A program made the translations under genes and the position numbers. A stretch of DNA of 64,000 nucleotides. It comes from Cryptomeria japonica. Lineage: Eukaryota > Streptophyta > Pinopsida > Cupressales > Cupressaceae. The notes under the pieces were generated by a model, which saw only the letters and a program-made list of their open reading frames with translations, made no database searches and had not been told where the DNA came from. Positions 22,277 through 32,055 of the stretch are shown in pieces; position 1 is the first letter of the stretch; each line of letters begins with the position of its first letter. The stretch is taken from contig NC_081406.1 in NCBI RefSeq assembly GCF_030272615.1, positions 112,439,783 through 112,503,782 on the forward strand. Direction: 5' to 3'.

Positions 22277-22594
22277 TGTTAGGAATTCATGTTAGTGTTC
22301 ACATGGGATAGAATGTGTGAGGTAAAGTTAGTTAAAGTAATAACTCATGCCGTATTTACGAGTGTTAGGAATATTAAATATTTGTTAGGTTAGTCATATC
22401 TATAAAATTATTTTGTTGTAAATGTGTGTTTGTTTGAGATGTTAAAACAACTCATATAATTAGGGAGTGGTTCCTATAATGTAGGAATCAAAACTCCTAT
22501 AAGTATGTAGTGTATTGAATGATGGATTCAAGGAGTGAAATATCAATTCATATTATTATTGTTTTGTGCTCTCTCTCTCTCTCTTAAAACCAAT
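22277..22594 (+). repeat. 3' LTR of element C
   Basis: TGTTAGGAATTCATGTTAG begins right after AAGGGGGG (22269-22276) and the LTR ends with a CT run and AAAACCAAT. It matches the split 5' LTR. The end is not the usual CA; the boundary is chosen because it gives both an adjoining primer site in the 5' copy and a near-perfect target duplication. Confidence 0.8.
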
Positions 22595-22599
22595 AGCAA

Positions 22600-24150
22600 T
22601 GTCATCTGCAATCAGATTTTTGCACAAGAGTTCTTGTCCCAACTTCCAACTAATCCAAGGTTTGTCTTTGTAGCCAATTTGCATCAATAAAAGCTTATGT
22701 CTCAAGACAATCAATGCATGGATTTAGCAACAGTCAAAGACCATTTCTTCAAGTTTATAAACATGTTTTGTCAAAGTAACAATGGGGTCTTTGGCCACAA
22801 TGCTTGGCAAAAATAAATTCATGTGCATAGCTAAAACATCTTGCTAAAGGGTATGCAAGGGACCAATGAGTAAGTAATAGTTGTCTAAAATTGAGTTTGT
22901 GCTTCTTATGCATTTTGTAATGCAATACATTTGATTTGAATGTCTTTATAGAGTTCATCTACCTACTCTTTGGACTCTTTCCATCCCTGAACTACTTGCT
23001 TTACCTTGTCCTATGAATCTTCGAAATGCTTATTCCTTCACAGTAGCATGGAGCCCACACAAAATTGTGGTGGCTTTGGGTAAGTTGTACAGCATCACAT
23101 TTGCGGCTACTATAGATAATGTGGCAAAGCTATCAACATTCATTGTGCTGGAAAGCTATCATCTTGTCGTTGGTTGGCGAGTCCCTCAAAATTGGTTGGT
23201 AGACCAAACTTCTCAAAATAAGCAAGTTGCACTCTAGAAAGCTGCAAAAAGGACACTCTAATTCTAGAACCATTTTCAAAATCAAAGGTCCCTAGCCAAG
23301 GATAACAAATGTGTTAAAAGGGAGGTTGTTGGGGTGACAATTGCACCGAGGAATAAATTGTTTTGTGGCCTCAAGTTGGACAAAGTAAATTTGAACTCAG
23401 CCTTGTGAGGATGGTTTTTGGGGTTTGCCAAACTAAAGGGGAGAAGTCTCAATGGTTAGATTCTGATCAAGAGAAATATGAATAGTTTTAACTTGAACTT
23501 GAGCACATACCTAGGCTTGTCGCTAGTGCTGATGGTGCGGTGTAGATTATTGGACATTCTTCTATTAGCACCTATCCCACAAGAATCACTCCTTTTTGCA
23601 CTCTTTGGCCATCTAGATATGAAGGCTAACATTCCTCCTCTTTGGTGATGGTTTCTAAGCCTGCCCTTTTGCCATATCATGCTTGCACTTAATTTGCTTT
23701 GTCTCCATTGGCGGTTCTTGATGTACCACCAACCAGCAAACTGATAACATCTACTAGAGTTCCAATTAGAAGTCAAAGTCAATTCTGCCTCAATGTATGT
23801 CCTATTGAGGACATATAGGAGTTGCAATGGTTGGAGCAATCTCCACCATCAAGGATTGTGCAGCAATAATGACAATATGTATCAATTTTGACATCAAGGA
23901 GCTCCAATATCAGCACAAGTGGAACACAATAATCACCAATGCATTGCATGATGGGGTGTTTTGCCATCATGTCCCTAAGTTCAAAAATGTCACATGTCTT
24001 GCTTGATTTGGTATAGAAATCTGGGAAAAAGAATACCCTCATGTAGCTTGCGTTGAAATCTGTAATAATGTAGCTTGTGCTGAATGAGAAGGGCTCCATA
24101 CTAAAATGTTATGCCTTTATCCCATGCTTCCTATGCATCGTGAATCATAC
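22600..24150. other. Unassigned DNA between elements C and K
   Basis: No LTR, RNA gene or recognised protein was found. Some minus-strand frames stay open for 100 codons (e.g. 24099-23779), but their sequence resembles no family I know. The stretch continues after element K at 28416, so K split a pre-existing, probably decayed coding or repeat sequence. Confidence 0.4.
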
Positions 24151-24155
24151 CATTT

Positions 24156-24646
24156 TGTGAGACATGGACCAGCTCTAATACCATGTGAGATATTGCCAAG
24201 ATCAAGAGGCAATGGAAAGCACAAATAAGAGAGACAAAATATATGATAGAAATAAACAGTATTCTATCAAGATGAAAATACTGATCAATTGGATCATCAA
24301 TCGATACATACAATGAATATGAGCCTCCTTATATAGGCAAGGCTATATGGATATGTGAGCACACAAATATGACATGTGGCTCAATAAGAAACAAGGGTAG
24401 GTAGGAAATAGGTGTGGGTAGGTAGGAGAAACAATATAATATTCCACATGAGGTGGATCACCCACTAAATGTGGAGTGTAACAACAAGATCACACCATAA
24501 AAGGTGGAAATTCTCCTACACACACTATCCCAATGTGGCACAAACACCCAAGTGTCTCATACCCAAACTACTATGAAATGCATGTACCTAAGTGAACTTA
24601 AGTAAGGTGTAATAATATCCAAGATGAATAATTATTTACACCAACA
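24156..24646 (-). repeat. 3' LTR of element K
   Basis: 491 bp, preceded on the minus strand by the purine tract TTAAGGGGGGG (24657-24647) and followed by CATTT. Near its end it contains TGGTATTAGAGC, a diverged copy of the element's own primer site, lying inside the LTR. Confidence 0.9.
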
Positions 24647-24852
24647 CCCCCCCTTAAGTGCAACTTAGGGGAATGCACTTAAGTCTACAATGCAACTAAG
24701 CAATGCAAGATGGGTCCCGGCTACGAAGCCATGTTAGGTACCCATGTACAAATGCAAATGCATAAAAACCAATGCAAGGAAATCTCTCACAAAGCGGGGA
24801 AAGAGAGAAAAACCCAATGGGAAAAAACCCTCCCCCAAAAGAGAGATGAAAA

Positions 24853-25869
24853 CTAGATACAAAGAACTCTCATAGAAGTATGTGAAGGACAAAACCCCAT
24901 GAGGAAAAAGTCCCCCCCATATGAGAGAAGAAGAAGAGAGACTAGGAAGCCCCCCCTCAATATGAAATCTGCACCAATGATAGAAGCTCGAAGATGAATA
25001 AAGAAACTGCTCCATGAACGTCGAACAACATTCCTCCCCTTAGGAAGAAACAAAACCAAAGGTGTATCCATGAAGTCTCCCCAACCATGAAGGGAAGATG
25101 AAGCAAAAATACTCATGATGAAAGGAATCTCTAAAAACTGCTCAAGTGTCCCCATGTTGATGTTGAAAGGTACCCCCTCCAAAGGTGGTAAATTGTGCCA
25201 CACTGCTGAAAAAGGCACTCTAAGATCTAGAGGAGATGAATGTAGAAAAATATCCAAAGACTCATATGTCTCCTCAAAAGATAAAGAGACCTCCTCCAAG
25301 TGTTGTACAAAAGTATCCACAATCATGTCAACCTCTAAAGATTGATCATGTAGAGAATGCACAAGAGGGTCAAAGTGATCCCTCGCAACAATCAAAGAAG
25401 GATCATCTTCATCACAGAGAAGATGAATGTCATCAATGATGTCTCCCAAATCTGCAATGTAGGAGTCCACAAACAAACCTGCAATGTCTGTCAAGTAGGC
25501 ATCCCAATCAACTGAAGATGGAAAACATGAAATATCCTGCTGCACTGAATCATAAGAAGGTAAAACTGTCACACTAGCTGCATCATCAGGTGCAATAGGT
25601 GGTGTGATATCAATAGAAGGAGATGAAATGCAAGGCTCAAGAACGGGGTCACATGTGAGAATCCCCAAGTTCAAATGCCCAAAGTTCTCCTCAAAATCTG
25701 AATCATCAACATAGGAAGAATCAACCTCATCAATAGGACCAAAATCTGAAAAAAGAGTACAACTGAGATGAATGATCAACCACCCCAGTCGCAATGATAG
25801 CTCCACTCTCCAAGTCTCTAATGATAACTGAATCAGGTGTGAACTCCACAATTTTCTTAGTTGCCCCAT
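24853..25869 (-). CDS. Acidic open frame of unknown function in element K
   Basis: A 338-codon frame overlaps the end of Gag-protease by about 140 bases in another phase. From about residue 40 it is strongly acidic (IDEVDSSYVDDSDFEENFG and DWDAYLTDIAGLFVDSYIAD), with many Asp and few basic residues. The last 70 residues are more hydrophobic and aromatic and contain phrases that look like non-coding DNA read through. It stands exactly where integrase and RT should be. No known domain is recognised. A T6 run and TTTTTTCAG just before the phase change could allow frameshifting or splicing onto Gag-protease; that is speculation. It could also be chance openness in a replaced segment. Confidence 0.45.
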   Translation of the reverse strand: MGQLRKLWSSHLIQLSLETWRVELSLRLGWLIIHLSCTLFSDFGPIDEVDSSYVDDSDFEENFGHLNLGILTCDPVLEPCISSPSIDITPPIAPDDAASVTVLPSYDSVQQDISCFPSSVDWDAYLTDIAGLFVDSYIADLGDIIDDIHLLCDEDDPSLIVARDHFDPLVHSLHDQSLEVDMIVDTFVQHLEEVSLSFEETYESLDIFLHSSPLDLRVPFSAVWHNLPPLEGVPFNINMGTLEQFLEIPFIMSIFASSSLHGWGDFMDTPLVLFLPKGRNVVRRSWSSFFIHLRASIIGADFILRGGFLVSLLLLSYGGDFFLMGFCPSHTSMRVLCI

Positions 25870-27088
25870 GTGTGATTTGATAGATGGAAAGAAGATTATT
25901 TGTCAAGTGGGGTACACACAACACATCATTGAAGGAGTTATCCCCAATGGCAACAGATCCTTTCCCAATCACATCCATGTATGTATGATTGCCCATCAAA
26001 ATCTGCGGCATGTGGCAAGGCTCAAATGTAGAAAACATAGACTGCGAAGATGCCATATGATGAGAAGCCCTTGAATCTAGAAGCCATCTCCCTAAATCAT
26101 GACTTGTAGTAGCACAAAGTGCTTGTCCGTTTCCTTTATCTGTCCCAAAAGAGTGATCCTTTCCTTTATCCTTGGAAGAAGAAGTCGATGTAGACATTCT
26201 AGAAGGTAGGTTGATTCTATTCTTCTCAAGAAGATTCTTCAACTCATCAATATCCTTCTTATAACAATGATGGTCATCATGTCCCGACTTCTTGCAATAT
26301 CTACAAAAAAAATTGTCCTTATATGATTTCCTCCTAGGTGAGAATGGTGAATCACCTTGTTGTGGAGAGGAAGATTGTGCTCCATCTTGTTGTGGTTTTG
26401 ACTTAGGTTGCTTTTGATTCTTGCCTTTTCCTTGATTACTTTGATTCCCTTTGTTAGCCACCAAAGCTTGTGACTTTGAAGATTTGAGAATCCCCATTGT
26501 GGTCAACTTAGATTGCTCAAGTATCAACATCTCCGTGAATGAATCAAATGAGGGAGAAGTGTATGAGGAACCTTGAGCTAACCTATGGGTGTGAAAGCTA
26601 GATACAAAGGCTGCATACTCTGAAGGAAGCTTGTCCAACAAGTTATAAACCAATTGAGCATCCTTTTTGTCAATTCCACAATCCTTTAGCTTTGCTCTTA
26701 ACTCAGTTGCTTTTGTGACATAATCTTGTATTGTATCAAAATCTTTGGGATCCAAAGTTGTGAGTTCACTATCAAGCTTGTAGCCCTTAATCTCATCAAC
26801 TTGACCATACAATTTCTTAAAAATATCCCAAGCCTCTTTAATTGTTGTACACTTATCAATGTGAAAAATGAGGTCATCTGATACATACTTTCTAAGAGTT
26901 CCAAGTGCCATAGCATTCTTAGTAAGCCATTCAATCTGAGCATTGGGATCAGCCTTAGGATCAGGTGGTGTTGTAATAGTTTCATTTACATAATGAATGA
27001 GTCATTTTTCCATTAGTTTACTCCATGCCTTAATTTTCCATGATGCATAATTATGAGAAGTTAAAAGTGGAAATTTAGGAGAACCCAT
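25730..27088 (-). pseudogene. Gag-protease of element K with one in-frame stop
   Basis: The frame starts at MGSPKFPLLTSHNYASWK (27088), meets a TGA at 27004-27002 and continues to 25730. It has the copia Gag core (TLRKYVSDDLIFHIDKC and WDIFKKLYGQVDEI), a low-complexity Gln- and Lys-rich linker, a knuckle CRYCKKSGHDDHHC with all ligands, and a protease with W-L-L-D-S-R-A-S-H-H-M. The second residue after the catalytic Asp is Arg instead of Gly. The frame closes at the start of the GAG-pre-integrase region (SSQLYSFFRF). Integrase, RT and RNase H are absent from the element. Confidence 0.82.
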
Positions 27089-27908
27089 AGCACCAAAATG
27101 AAAAAAACACAAGATAGAGAGAGGCACAATCACACAAGACACCCCCCCAAAATACTCAATCAAGAAATCCCCCCAAAATGGTGATTTTGGCACTTTATAC
27201 TTGGTGCATATACAATGGGCCACTTGCAAAATAAGACAAAGTGGACTTCTAATTTCAATTTACAACTTCTCAAAATGAGATCTAAGAGACTTCAACAAAT
27301 GCTGCTAGTGATCTAAACTAAGATCCAAGCGAAATGCAAGTACCAAATATGCCAAGAATGGCCAAATACTGAAAGTATAATTTCTACTTAAAATCACTGC
27401 AAACAGATAGCAGATTATGAAAGTAGATGAAAAAATATGCACTTTTAAAAAAAACGGCACCTGAAAAGGAGTCCATATGAGCCCAAATGAAGCCTCCAAA
27501 GTTGTAAAAATCAGGATTTCGTGATTTCCGAAAAACCTGTATCCGAAAATCAGAAAAATTCTGCACCACTGTACAGATCACGAAATTCTACCCCAAAACA
27601 AAAAAATTGCTCAAAAAAATGAGTCCGGATGAGTGAGATATCGCTATTTGAAAAATGCTTGCAAAATTATAATTTCTGGAAAATTTCCACCGCAACGTCA
27701 AACTTCAAATGCCTCTAGATTTGACCTCCAAAGTCCGATTTGGATGAAACAAAAGGCAAAAATGACTTTCTTGGTCCTCCTCAATCCAATGGTAACCTCA
27801 GGTTTGACCCATCAAACTTCAATAATAACCTGCAATAGAAAACTCCAAAATACACAACCCCAAATAGCATGAAATTTCTCTCAATTAGCAAACCAATGAC
27901 ACTCTAAT

Positions 27909-27921
27909 GGCTCTGATACCA
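27909..27921 (-). other. Primer-binding site of element K
   Basis: TGGTATCAGAGCC on the minus strand follows directly after the 5' LTR end CATGTCTCACA. It is complementary to the 3' end of plant initiator Met tRNA. A second TGGTATCAGAGC lies 28 bases upstream, inside the LTR. Confidence 0.85.
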
Positions 27922-28410
27922 TGTGAGACATGGACCAGCTCTGATACCATGTGAGATTTTGCCAAGATCAAGAGGCAATGGAAAGCACAAATAAGAGAGA
28001 CAAAATATATGATAGAAATAAACGGTATTCTATCAAGATGAAAATACTGATCAACTGGATCATCAATCGATACATACAGTGAATATGAGCCTACTTATAT
28101 AGGCAAGGCTATATGGATATGTGAACACACAAATATGACATGTGGCTCAATAAGAAACAAGGGTAGGTAGGAAATAGGTGTGGGTAGGTAGGAGAAACAA
28201 TATAATATTCCACATGAGGTGGATCACCCACAAAATGTGGTGTAACAACAAGATCACACCATAAAAGGTGGAAATTCTCCTACACACACTATCCCAATGT
28301 GGCACAAACACCCAAGTGTCTCATACCCAAACTACTATGAAATGCATGTACCTAAGTAAACTTAAGTAAGGTGTAATAATATCCAAGATGAATAATTATT
28401 TACACCAACA
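27922..28410 (-). repeat. 5' LTR of element K
   Basis: 489 bp. TGTTGGTGT starts at 28410 on the minus strand; the end is AGCTGGTCCATGTCTCACA. The last 28 bases, beginning TGGTATCAGAGC, look like a duplicated LTR end plus primer site now included in the LTR, since the 3' LTR carries the same extension and the target duplication sits outside it. Confidence 0.9.
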
Positions 28411-29054
28411 CATTTGCTAAGAATCCAAAATAGACATAAATCATATTATTCATCCCAACATTGTATCTAGTAAATGCTCCTAGTAACATAAGATATGATT
28501 TCATTGATTTGCACATCAATTTCATTATAATGAGACTTAAGATAGTTTGAATGCACCCATCCTCAAATTTTCCTATCTTTAACCCACAACCACCACATTG
28601 GCTATGAATAAGACTATAGACCTTATCCTTGTCATACTCTATCTTTGATACTTGGTCAAAATCGAGGTAGAAGTACTTTGTATCTTTAATGCTTACAGTT
28701 TGACCTATACAATGCTATGTCATGCAAACCCTAGGCATAAAAATAGAATGTCACCATAGACAAATGAACTGAATACCTAGTATCAATAAGCAAAATACAA
28801 TGAATAGCTTTTTCGCTAGACAGCGTTCTTTTATTCAAGTGTTGGATTCATCATGAAATGTATGTTGCAATAGGAAGCTACCAAATTCAAGGTATGCAAG
28901 CATGTTGTAAATGTAAATCACAAAATATGATCTGAGAGAAAAGAGATTCAAAAGCTCCTGATTAAGGAAACAAGGATTTCAAAACTTGAAAGAGCTTAAA
29001 ACATCAATACATGCCAAAAGAATGCGCAAAAACTTATTAAGAGTTCAATGTAAA
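28411..29054 (-). other. Unassigned stretch with a possible old coding remnant
   Basis: On the minus strand about 28715-28420 stay open and read words such as IKDTKYFYLDFDQVSKIEY and SLIHSQCGGCGLKIGKFEDG, which look protein-like, and then continue across the K insertion point to a stop near 24130. I do not recognise the protein. It could be an old transposon or gene fragment broken by K. Confidence 0.35.
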
Positions 29055-29526
29055 GTTCACAATAATATCTACTAAAGCAAACTTATTAAGAGTTCAATGT
29101 AATGTTCATGAGGACCTAAAATAACAAAGGAGAGTAATGTTTCAATAGCATTGGTTATAGACCTTATTAGAAAAGCTTTTGGAAATAACAAAGAAATCAC
29201 TTAGTTGTGATTTGCAGCTACTTAATATATGGCTTCAAACAAGCATCAATCACCCTACCTTCCAAGACAGTACCATCTAACAAAGATCACAAATGTTCAC
29301 AATAATATCTGCTAAAGCAAACTTATTAAGAGTTCAATGTAATGTTCATGAGGACCTAAAATAATAAAGGAGAGTAATGTTTCAATAGCATTGGTTATAG
29401 ACCTTATTAGAGAAGCTTTTGGAAATAACAAAGAAATCACTTAGTTGTGATTTGCAGCTACTTAATATATGGCTTCAAACAAGCATCAATCACCCTACCT
29501 TCCAAGAGAGTACCATCTAGCATATG
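29055..29526. repeat. 240-bp tandem duplication
   Basis: The unit starting GTTCACAATAATATCT at 29055 is repeated at 29295, offset 240 bases, with only a handful of differences (e.g. ACTAAAG/GCTAAAG, AACAAAGG/AATAAAGG). The second copy ends near 29520. An open frame 29469-29759 on the plus strand starts in the second unit but has no family features. Confidence 0.85.
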
Positions 29527-30401
29527 AGGACATACTACATCATTTTGTGAGATATTACGGATCAAATAAGGGCCCAACTAGTATACCATTAATTTACCTA
29601 GATGCTTCTAAAACCATCAAAAAGTACTATGTTTATTGGCTGAAAATTGTAAAATTGGCAATCATGCCTGTTGATGGGTGTTTTATGACCACACCAACAC
29701 AGAATAAAAATGCCAAAGACACTTTATCCTCTCGTGAGCAAAATCGCCTTTTATGCTAAGATTGCAAAAGTTCATAAAAGTGATTCCAAGGTTCCTATGC
29801 AAACTTGCGACTTTATGATGGATATAGCTCATTTGATATGATGTGTGTTGGTAATCCAAGGGGAACTTATGCTTTTGTTGTTCTTCACTTCTCTTGATGC
29901 TATGGCTGGAACTTCATCATCAGATATTGGAGGATTGTGACGCTTCTTCCTTAAATAGACTTAACTTGAACTGAAAAAAAAAAGGACAAAAGAGAAAATG
30001 TTAAGAAATCCTAATCTACTAGGGATAAGAGGATCATGCTCCAATGGACGAATTCCCAATAACCAAGTCCTACTTTGCCCTGCTCGGAAACAACTCCATG
30101 AGAACTGGTGCAGTCTTCTAGGGATTATACAAAGAGTTTTCATATCACATCAAACACCATCATAATGAACAATGTACATTCCATGATAGAAGTTAAGAAT
30201 CCATATAAAAAAAAGGCTCAGGCAAAGTATGAACCATTAAATTCATCAAACATTGTCATATTCTCCATCAACATCAATGCACTTCTAACAACTTGAGAAA
30301 TTGAAGGAACACCATGCAACAAGTTGAAATAAACATGAATCCACCGTATCTTCAATGAAATCAAATTTTATTTCTCCAAGTTTTACAACAATATCTTCTC
30401 C
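29527..30401. other. Unassigned AT-rich DNA before LTR G
   Basis: Nothing with a recognisable protein, LTR boundary or RNA structure was found. It ends at the left flank TTCTC of solo LTR G. Confidence 0.4.
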
Positions 30402-30406
30402 TTCTC

Positions 30407-31399
30407 TGTAATGTCCCCATTTTGAAGAAGAATTAATTAATTAAATTAATTAATTAAGTTGTCCAAATTATTGATATATTTTATGGATAGCTTGATTAAT
30501 TATTTTAATTAATAATATTAAGTTAATTATTTATAAAGTTATCAAATAAATTAAAATTAAAAGATGACTTTATATTTAATTAATTTAATAATAGTGACTA
30601 ATTAAATATTATTTCATAAAGTCACTTCTACAAGCTTTTAGATGTTGGGGTGAAAAAGTATAAAGGGAGATCAAATGGAAGCTTCAAGGCAGCTTGGATT
30701 TGGATTTTGGTTTTGATTGGGTTTTGTAGAACCGAGAGGTGTCTACAGAAAATTATCTTTGGGAACGAAAACTCCCATTGATAGCATAACTGAGGGAGTG
30801 AAAGATTTCTCGAGGGGTTGCACTGGGGAGGTGATACTTCAGTCATCTCATTTGAGCTTACTGAGTTTTAACAGCAGCATTCATGGAGTATGCATGGGAA
30901 GTATGCTTCAGATTAGGGAGCATTTAATGTGTTGAATCTGCACTTCATTGAGAAGAAGAGACGATTTCAATAGAAGACCGGCTGAAATGGAAATTAGGAG
31001 GTAGCTGCCCTTATTGTAGCAATAACATTTAGGGTCAAGGGCGATTCTATTAGGAGTGATTGGAAGGAGTTTTGAGAAGGAATCATTACCCAAATCTCAT
31101 CTGAAGACAAACTGTATCAGACGGCCAAGTCTCATGAAATCTGCTCCTAGTCTTCCACTTTGGCATTGAACTTATCATTTGGTAATAGCAATTTGATTGG
31201 GATTTGACAGCAATTATTTTAGGAGTGGAAAAGAGAAGTTTGGCGCTGGAAATTGATAGATATCAAACCTTGAATCAGCAGCAGGGGCGATCTGAAAAGG
31301 AGATCGAATTTGATCATTGAAGACTCCAAAATTGGTGATATTGATTGCTTCTCCATCTCCAAAGCGAGGCAACTTTAATCAGGTTTCTTTTGGGCATCA
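30407..31399 (+). mobile_element. Probable solo LTR G, 993 bp
   Basis: It starts TGTAATGTCCCCATTTTG, ends GGGCATCA and has TTCTC on both sides (30402-30406, 31400-31404). The start resembles that of solo LTR F (TGTGATGTCCCC), which suggests a shared superfamily. The first 200 bases are built of AATTAATTAA words. No coding frame. The right boundary rests only on the CA end plus the matching 5-bp flank, so it is less certain than the others. Confidence 0.55.
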
Positions 31400-31784
31400 T
31401 TCTCTTAGTAATTACATATTGTGTGCTGATCATCATGGCTGCCTTGTGTTCTCAGAAATTCTGAGTACTCATTAATAAATTGCTAAGTGTTTGAACCAGA
31501 GATTAGAAAATTGCCCAAAACTCGCCAAACTCGGCGAGTCCGATTCCGAGACATACTCGCCAAGTCTCTGGAGCTCAGACTCAAATAAGGAGACATGTCC
31601 GCCCAAGGAGAACACCTTCCAAAACTCCGCCCATGGTGCTGGTCATCCAAAACTAAGCATGATGAAGTGGTAGTCACCCAAAAGTCCGCCCTCCATGAAG
31701 TTGCCAAGGCTTCAGAAGTCCGGCCTATGGATGAAGTGAAAAGTGTTTCAAGTCTCAAAAGTCCGCCTTGGAAATGTTGAGACA

Positions 31785-31856
31785 TGGACCAGCTAGGATT
31801 CGAACCTAGGACCTTCCATACGTTGCTGGAGTGCTCTACCACTGAGCTACTGGCCC
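31785..31856 (-). other. tRNA-like sequence in the 3' LTR of the miniature element
   Basis: Read on the minus strand, GGGCCAG pairs with CTGGTCC as a 7-bp acceptor stem (one G-U), GCTC pairs with GAGC as D stem, and CTAGG pairs with CCTAG as T stem. A follows as discriminator base. The pol III A box TAGCTCAGTGG and B box GGTTCGAATCC are perfect. The anticodon arm CTCCAGCAACGTATGGAA forms only four pairs with an 8-base loop and lacks U33, so it is not a decoding tRNA. Transcription by pol III is possible by sequence; it is not shown. Confidence 0.8.
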
Positions 31857-31983
31857 CTCTTGGACCAGTCCATTGTCGGTCCGAGTGTGGCTTATTTCCA
31901 ACACCAACACCCCCCCTTAAGCCACACCTCTCGTGTGCTTGGGGCTCCTAGCCTAGACCTAGCTCTGATACCATGTTGAGACA

Positions 31984-32055
31984 TGGACCAGCTAGGACTC
32001 GAACCTAGGACCTTCCATACGCTGCTGGAGTGCTCTACCACTGAGCTACTGGCCC
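31984..32055 (-). other. tRNA-like sequence in the 5' LTR of the miniature element
   Basis: Same layout as the other copy with two base differences inside: B box GGTTCGAGTCC (still consensus) and GCAGCG for GCAACG in the anticodon arm. A and B boxes, acceptor, D and T stems are intact. Keeping all promoter elements in both LTRs is automatic after recent transposition, so it does not by itself prove selection. Confidence 0.8.

Larger units (their letters stand above)
5417..22594 (+). mobile_element. Copia-type element C, gag only, split by nested insertions
   Basis: The ends are an LTR starting TGTTAGGAATTC (5417) and a matching 3' LTR at 22277-22594. The 5' LTR continues at 18288 after the nested LTR3 and ends at 18639, directly followed by a Met-tRNA-type primer site TGATATCAGAGAG. 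A purine tract AAGGGGGG stands before the 3' LTR. Flanks are GGCAA (5412-5416) and AGCAA (22595-22599), a 5-bp target duplication with one change. Coding is limited to a broken Gag with one zinc knuckle; no protease, integrase or RT is seen. Without its nested insertions the element is about 4.3 kb. It is the oldest layer of the left half, since LTR3, LTR4, A and the MITE all lie inside it. Confidence 0.8.
24156..28410 (-). mobile_element. Copia-type element K, gag-protease without integrase or RT
   Basis: LTRs at 27922-28410 (5') and 24156-24646 (3') start TGTTGGTGTAAATAATTATT on the minus strand and end CATGTCTCACA. They differ at only about ten places in 490. CATTT flanks both sides (24151-24155, 28411-28415). 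A Met-tRNA primer site TGGTATCAGAGCC adjoins the 5' LTR (27921-27909) and a tract AAGGGGGGG adjoins the 3' LTR. Inside are a Gag-protease frame and, instead of the rest of pol, an acidic frame of another phase. High LTR identity means recent insertion, mobilised by another element's enzymes. Confidence 0.93.

Noticed and set aside
27950-28410. Shorter LTR of K starting at TGTGAGATTTTGCC (plus strand)
   Set aside because: The 3' copy also carries the extra 28 bases and the CATTT duplication fits only the longer LTR.
29469-29759. 96-codon plus-strand frame as a gene
   Set aside because: It begins inside a tandem duplication unit, has no family motif and no promoter context.
31493-31497. GAACC before 31498 as target duplication of D1 (matching 36253-36257)
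   Set aside because: The sequence after it does not begin TG, does not match the family start, and the LTR5 sequence expected to the left is absent; the match is probably chance.
31785-32055. Two functional tRNA genes
   Set aside because: Promoter boxes and three stems fit, but the anticodon arm has a mismatch and an 8-base loop, lacks U33, and the sequence is part of each LTR of a mobile element.
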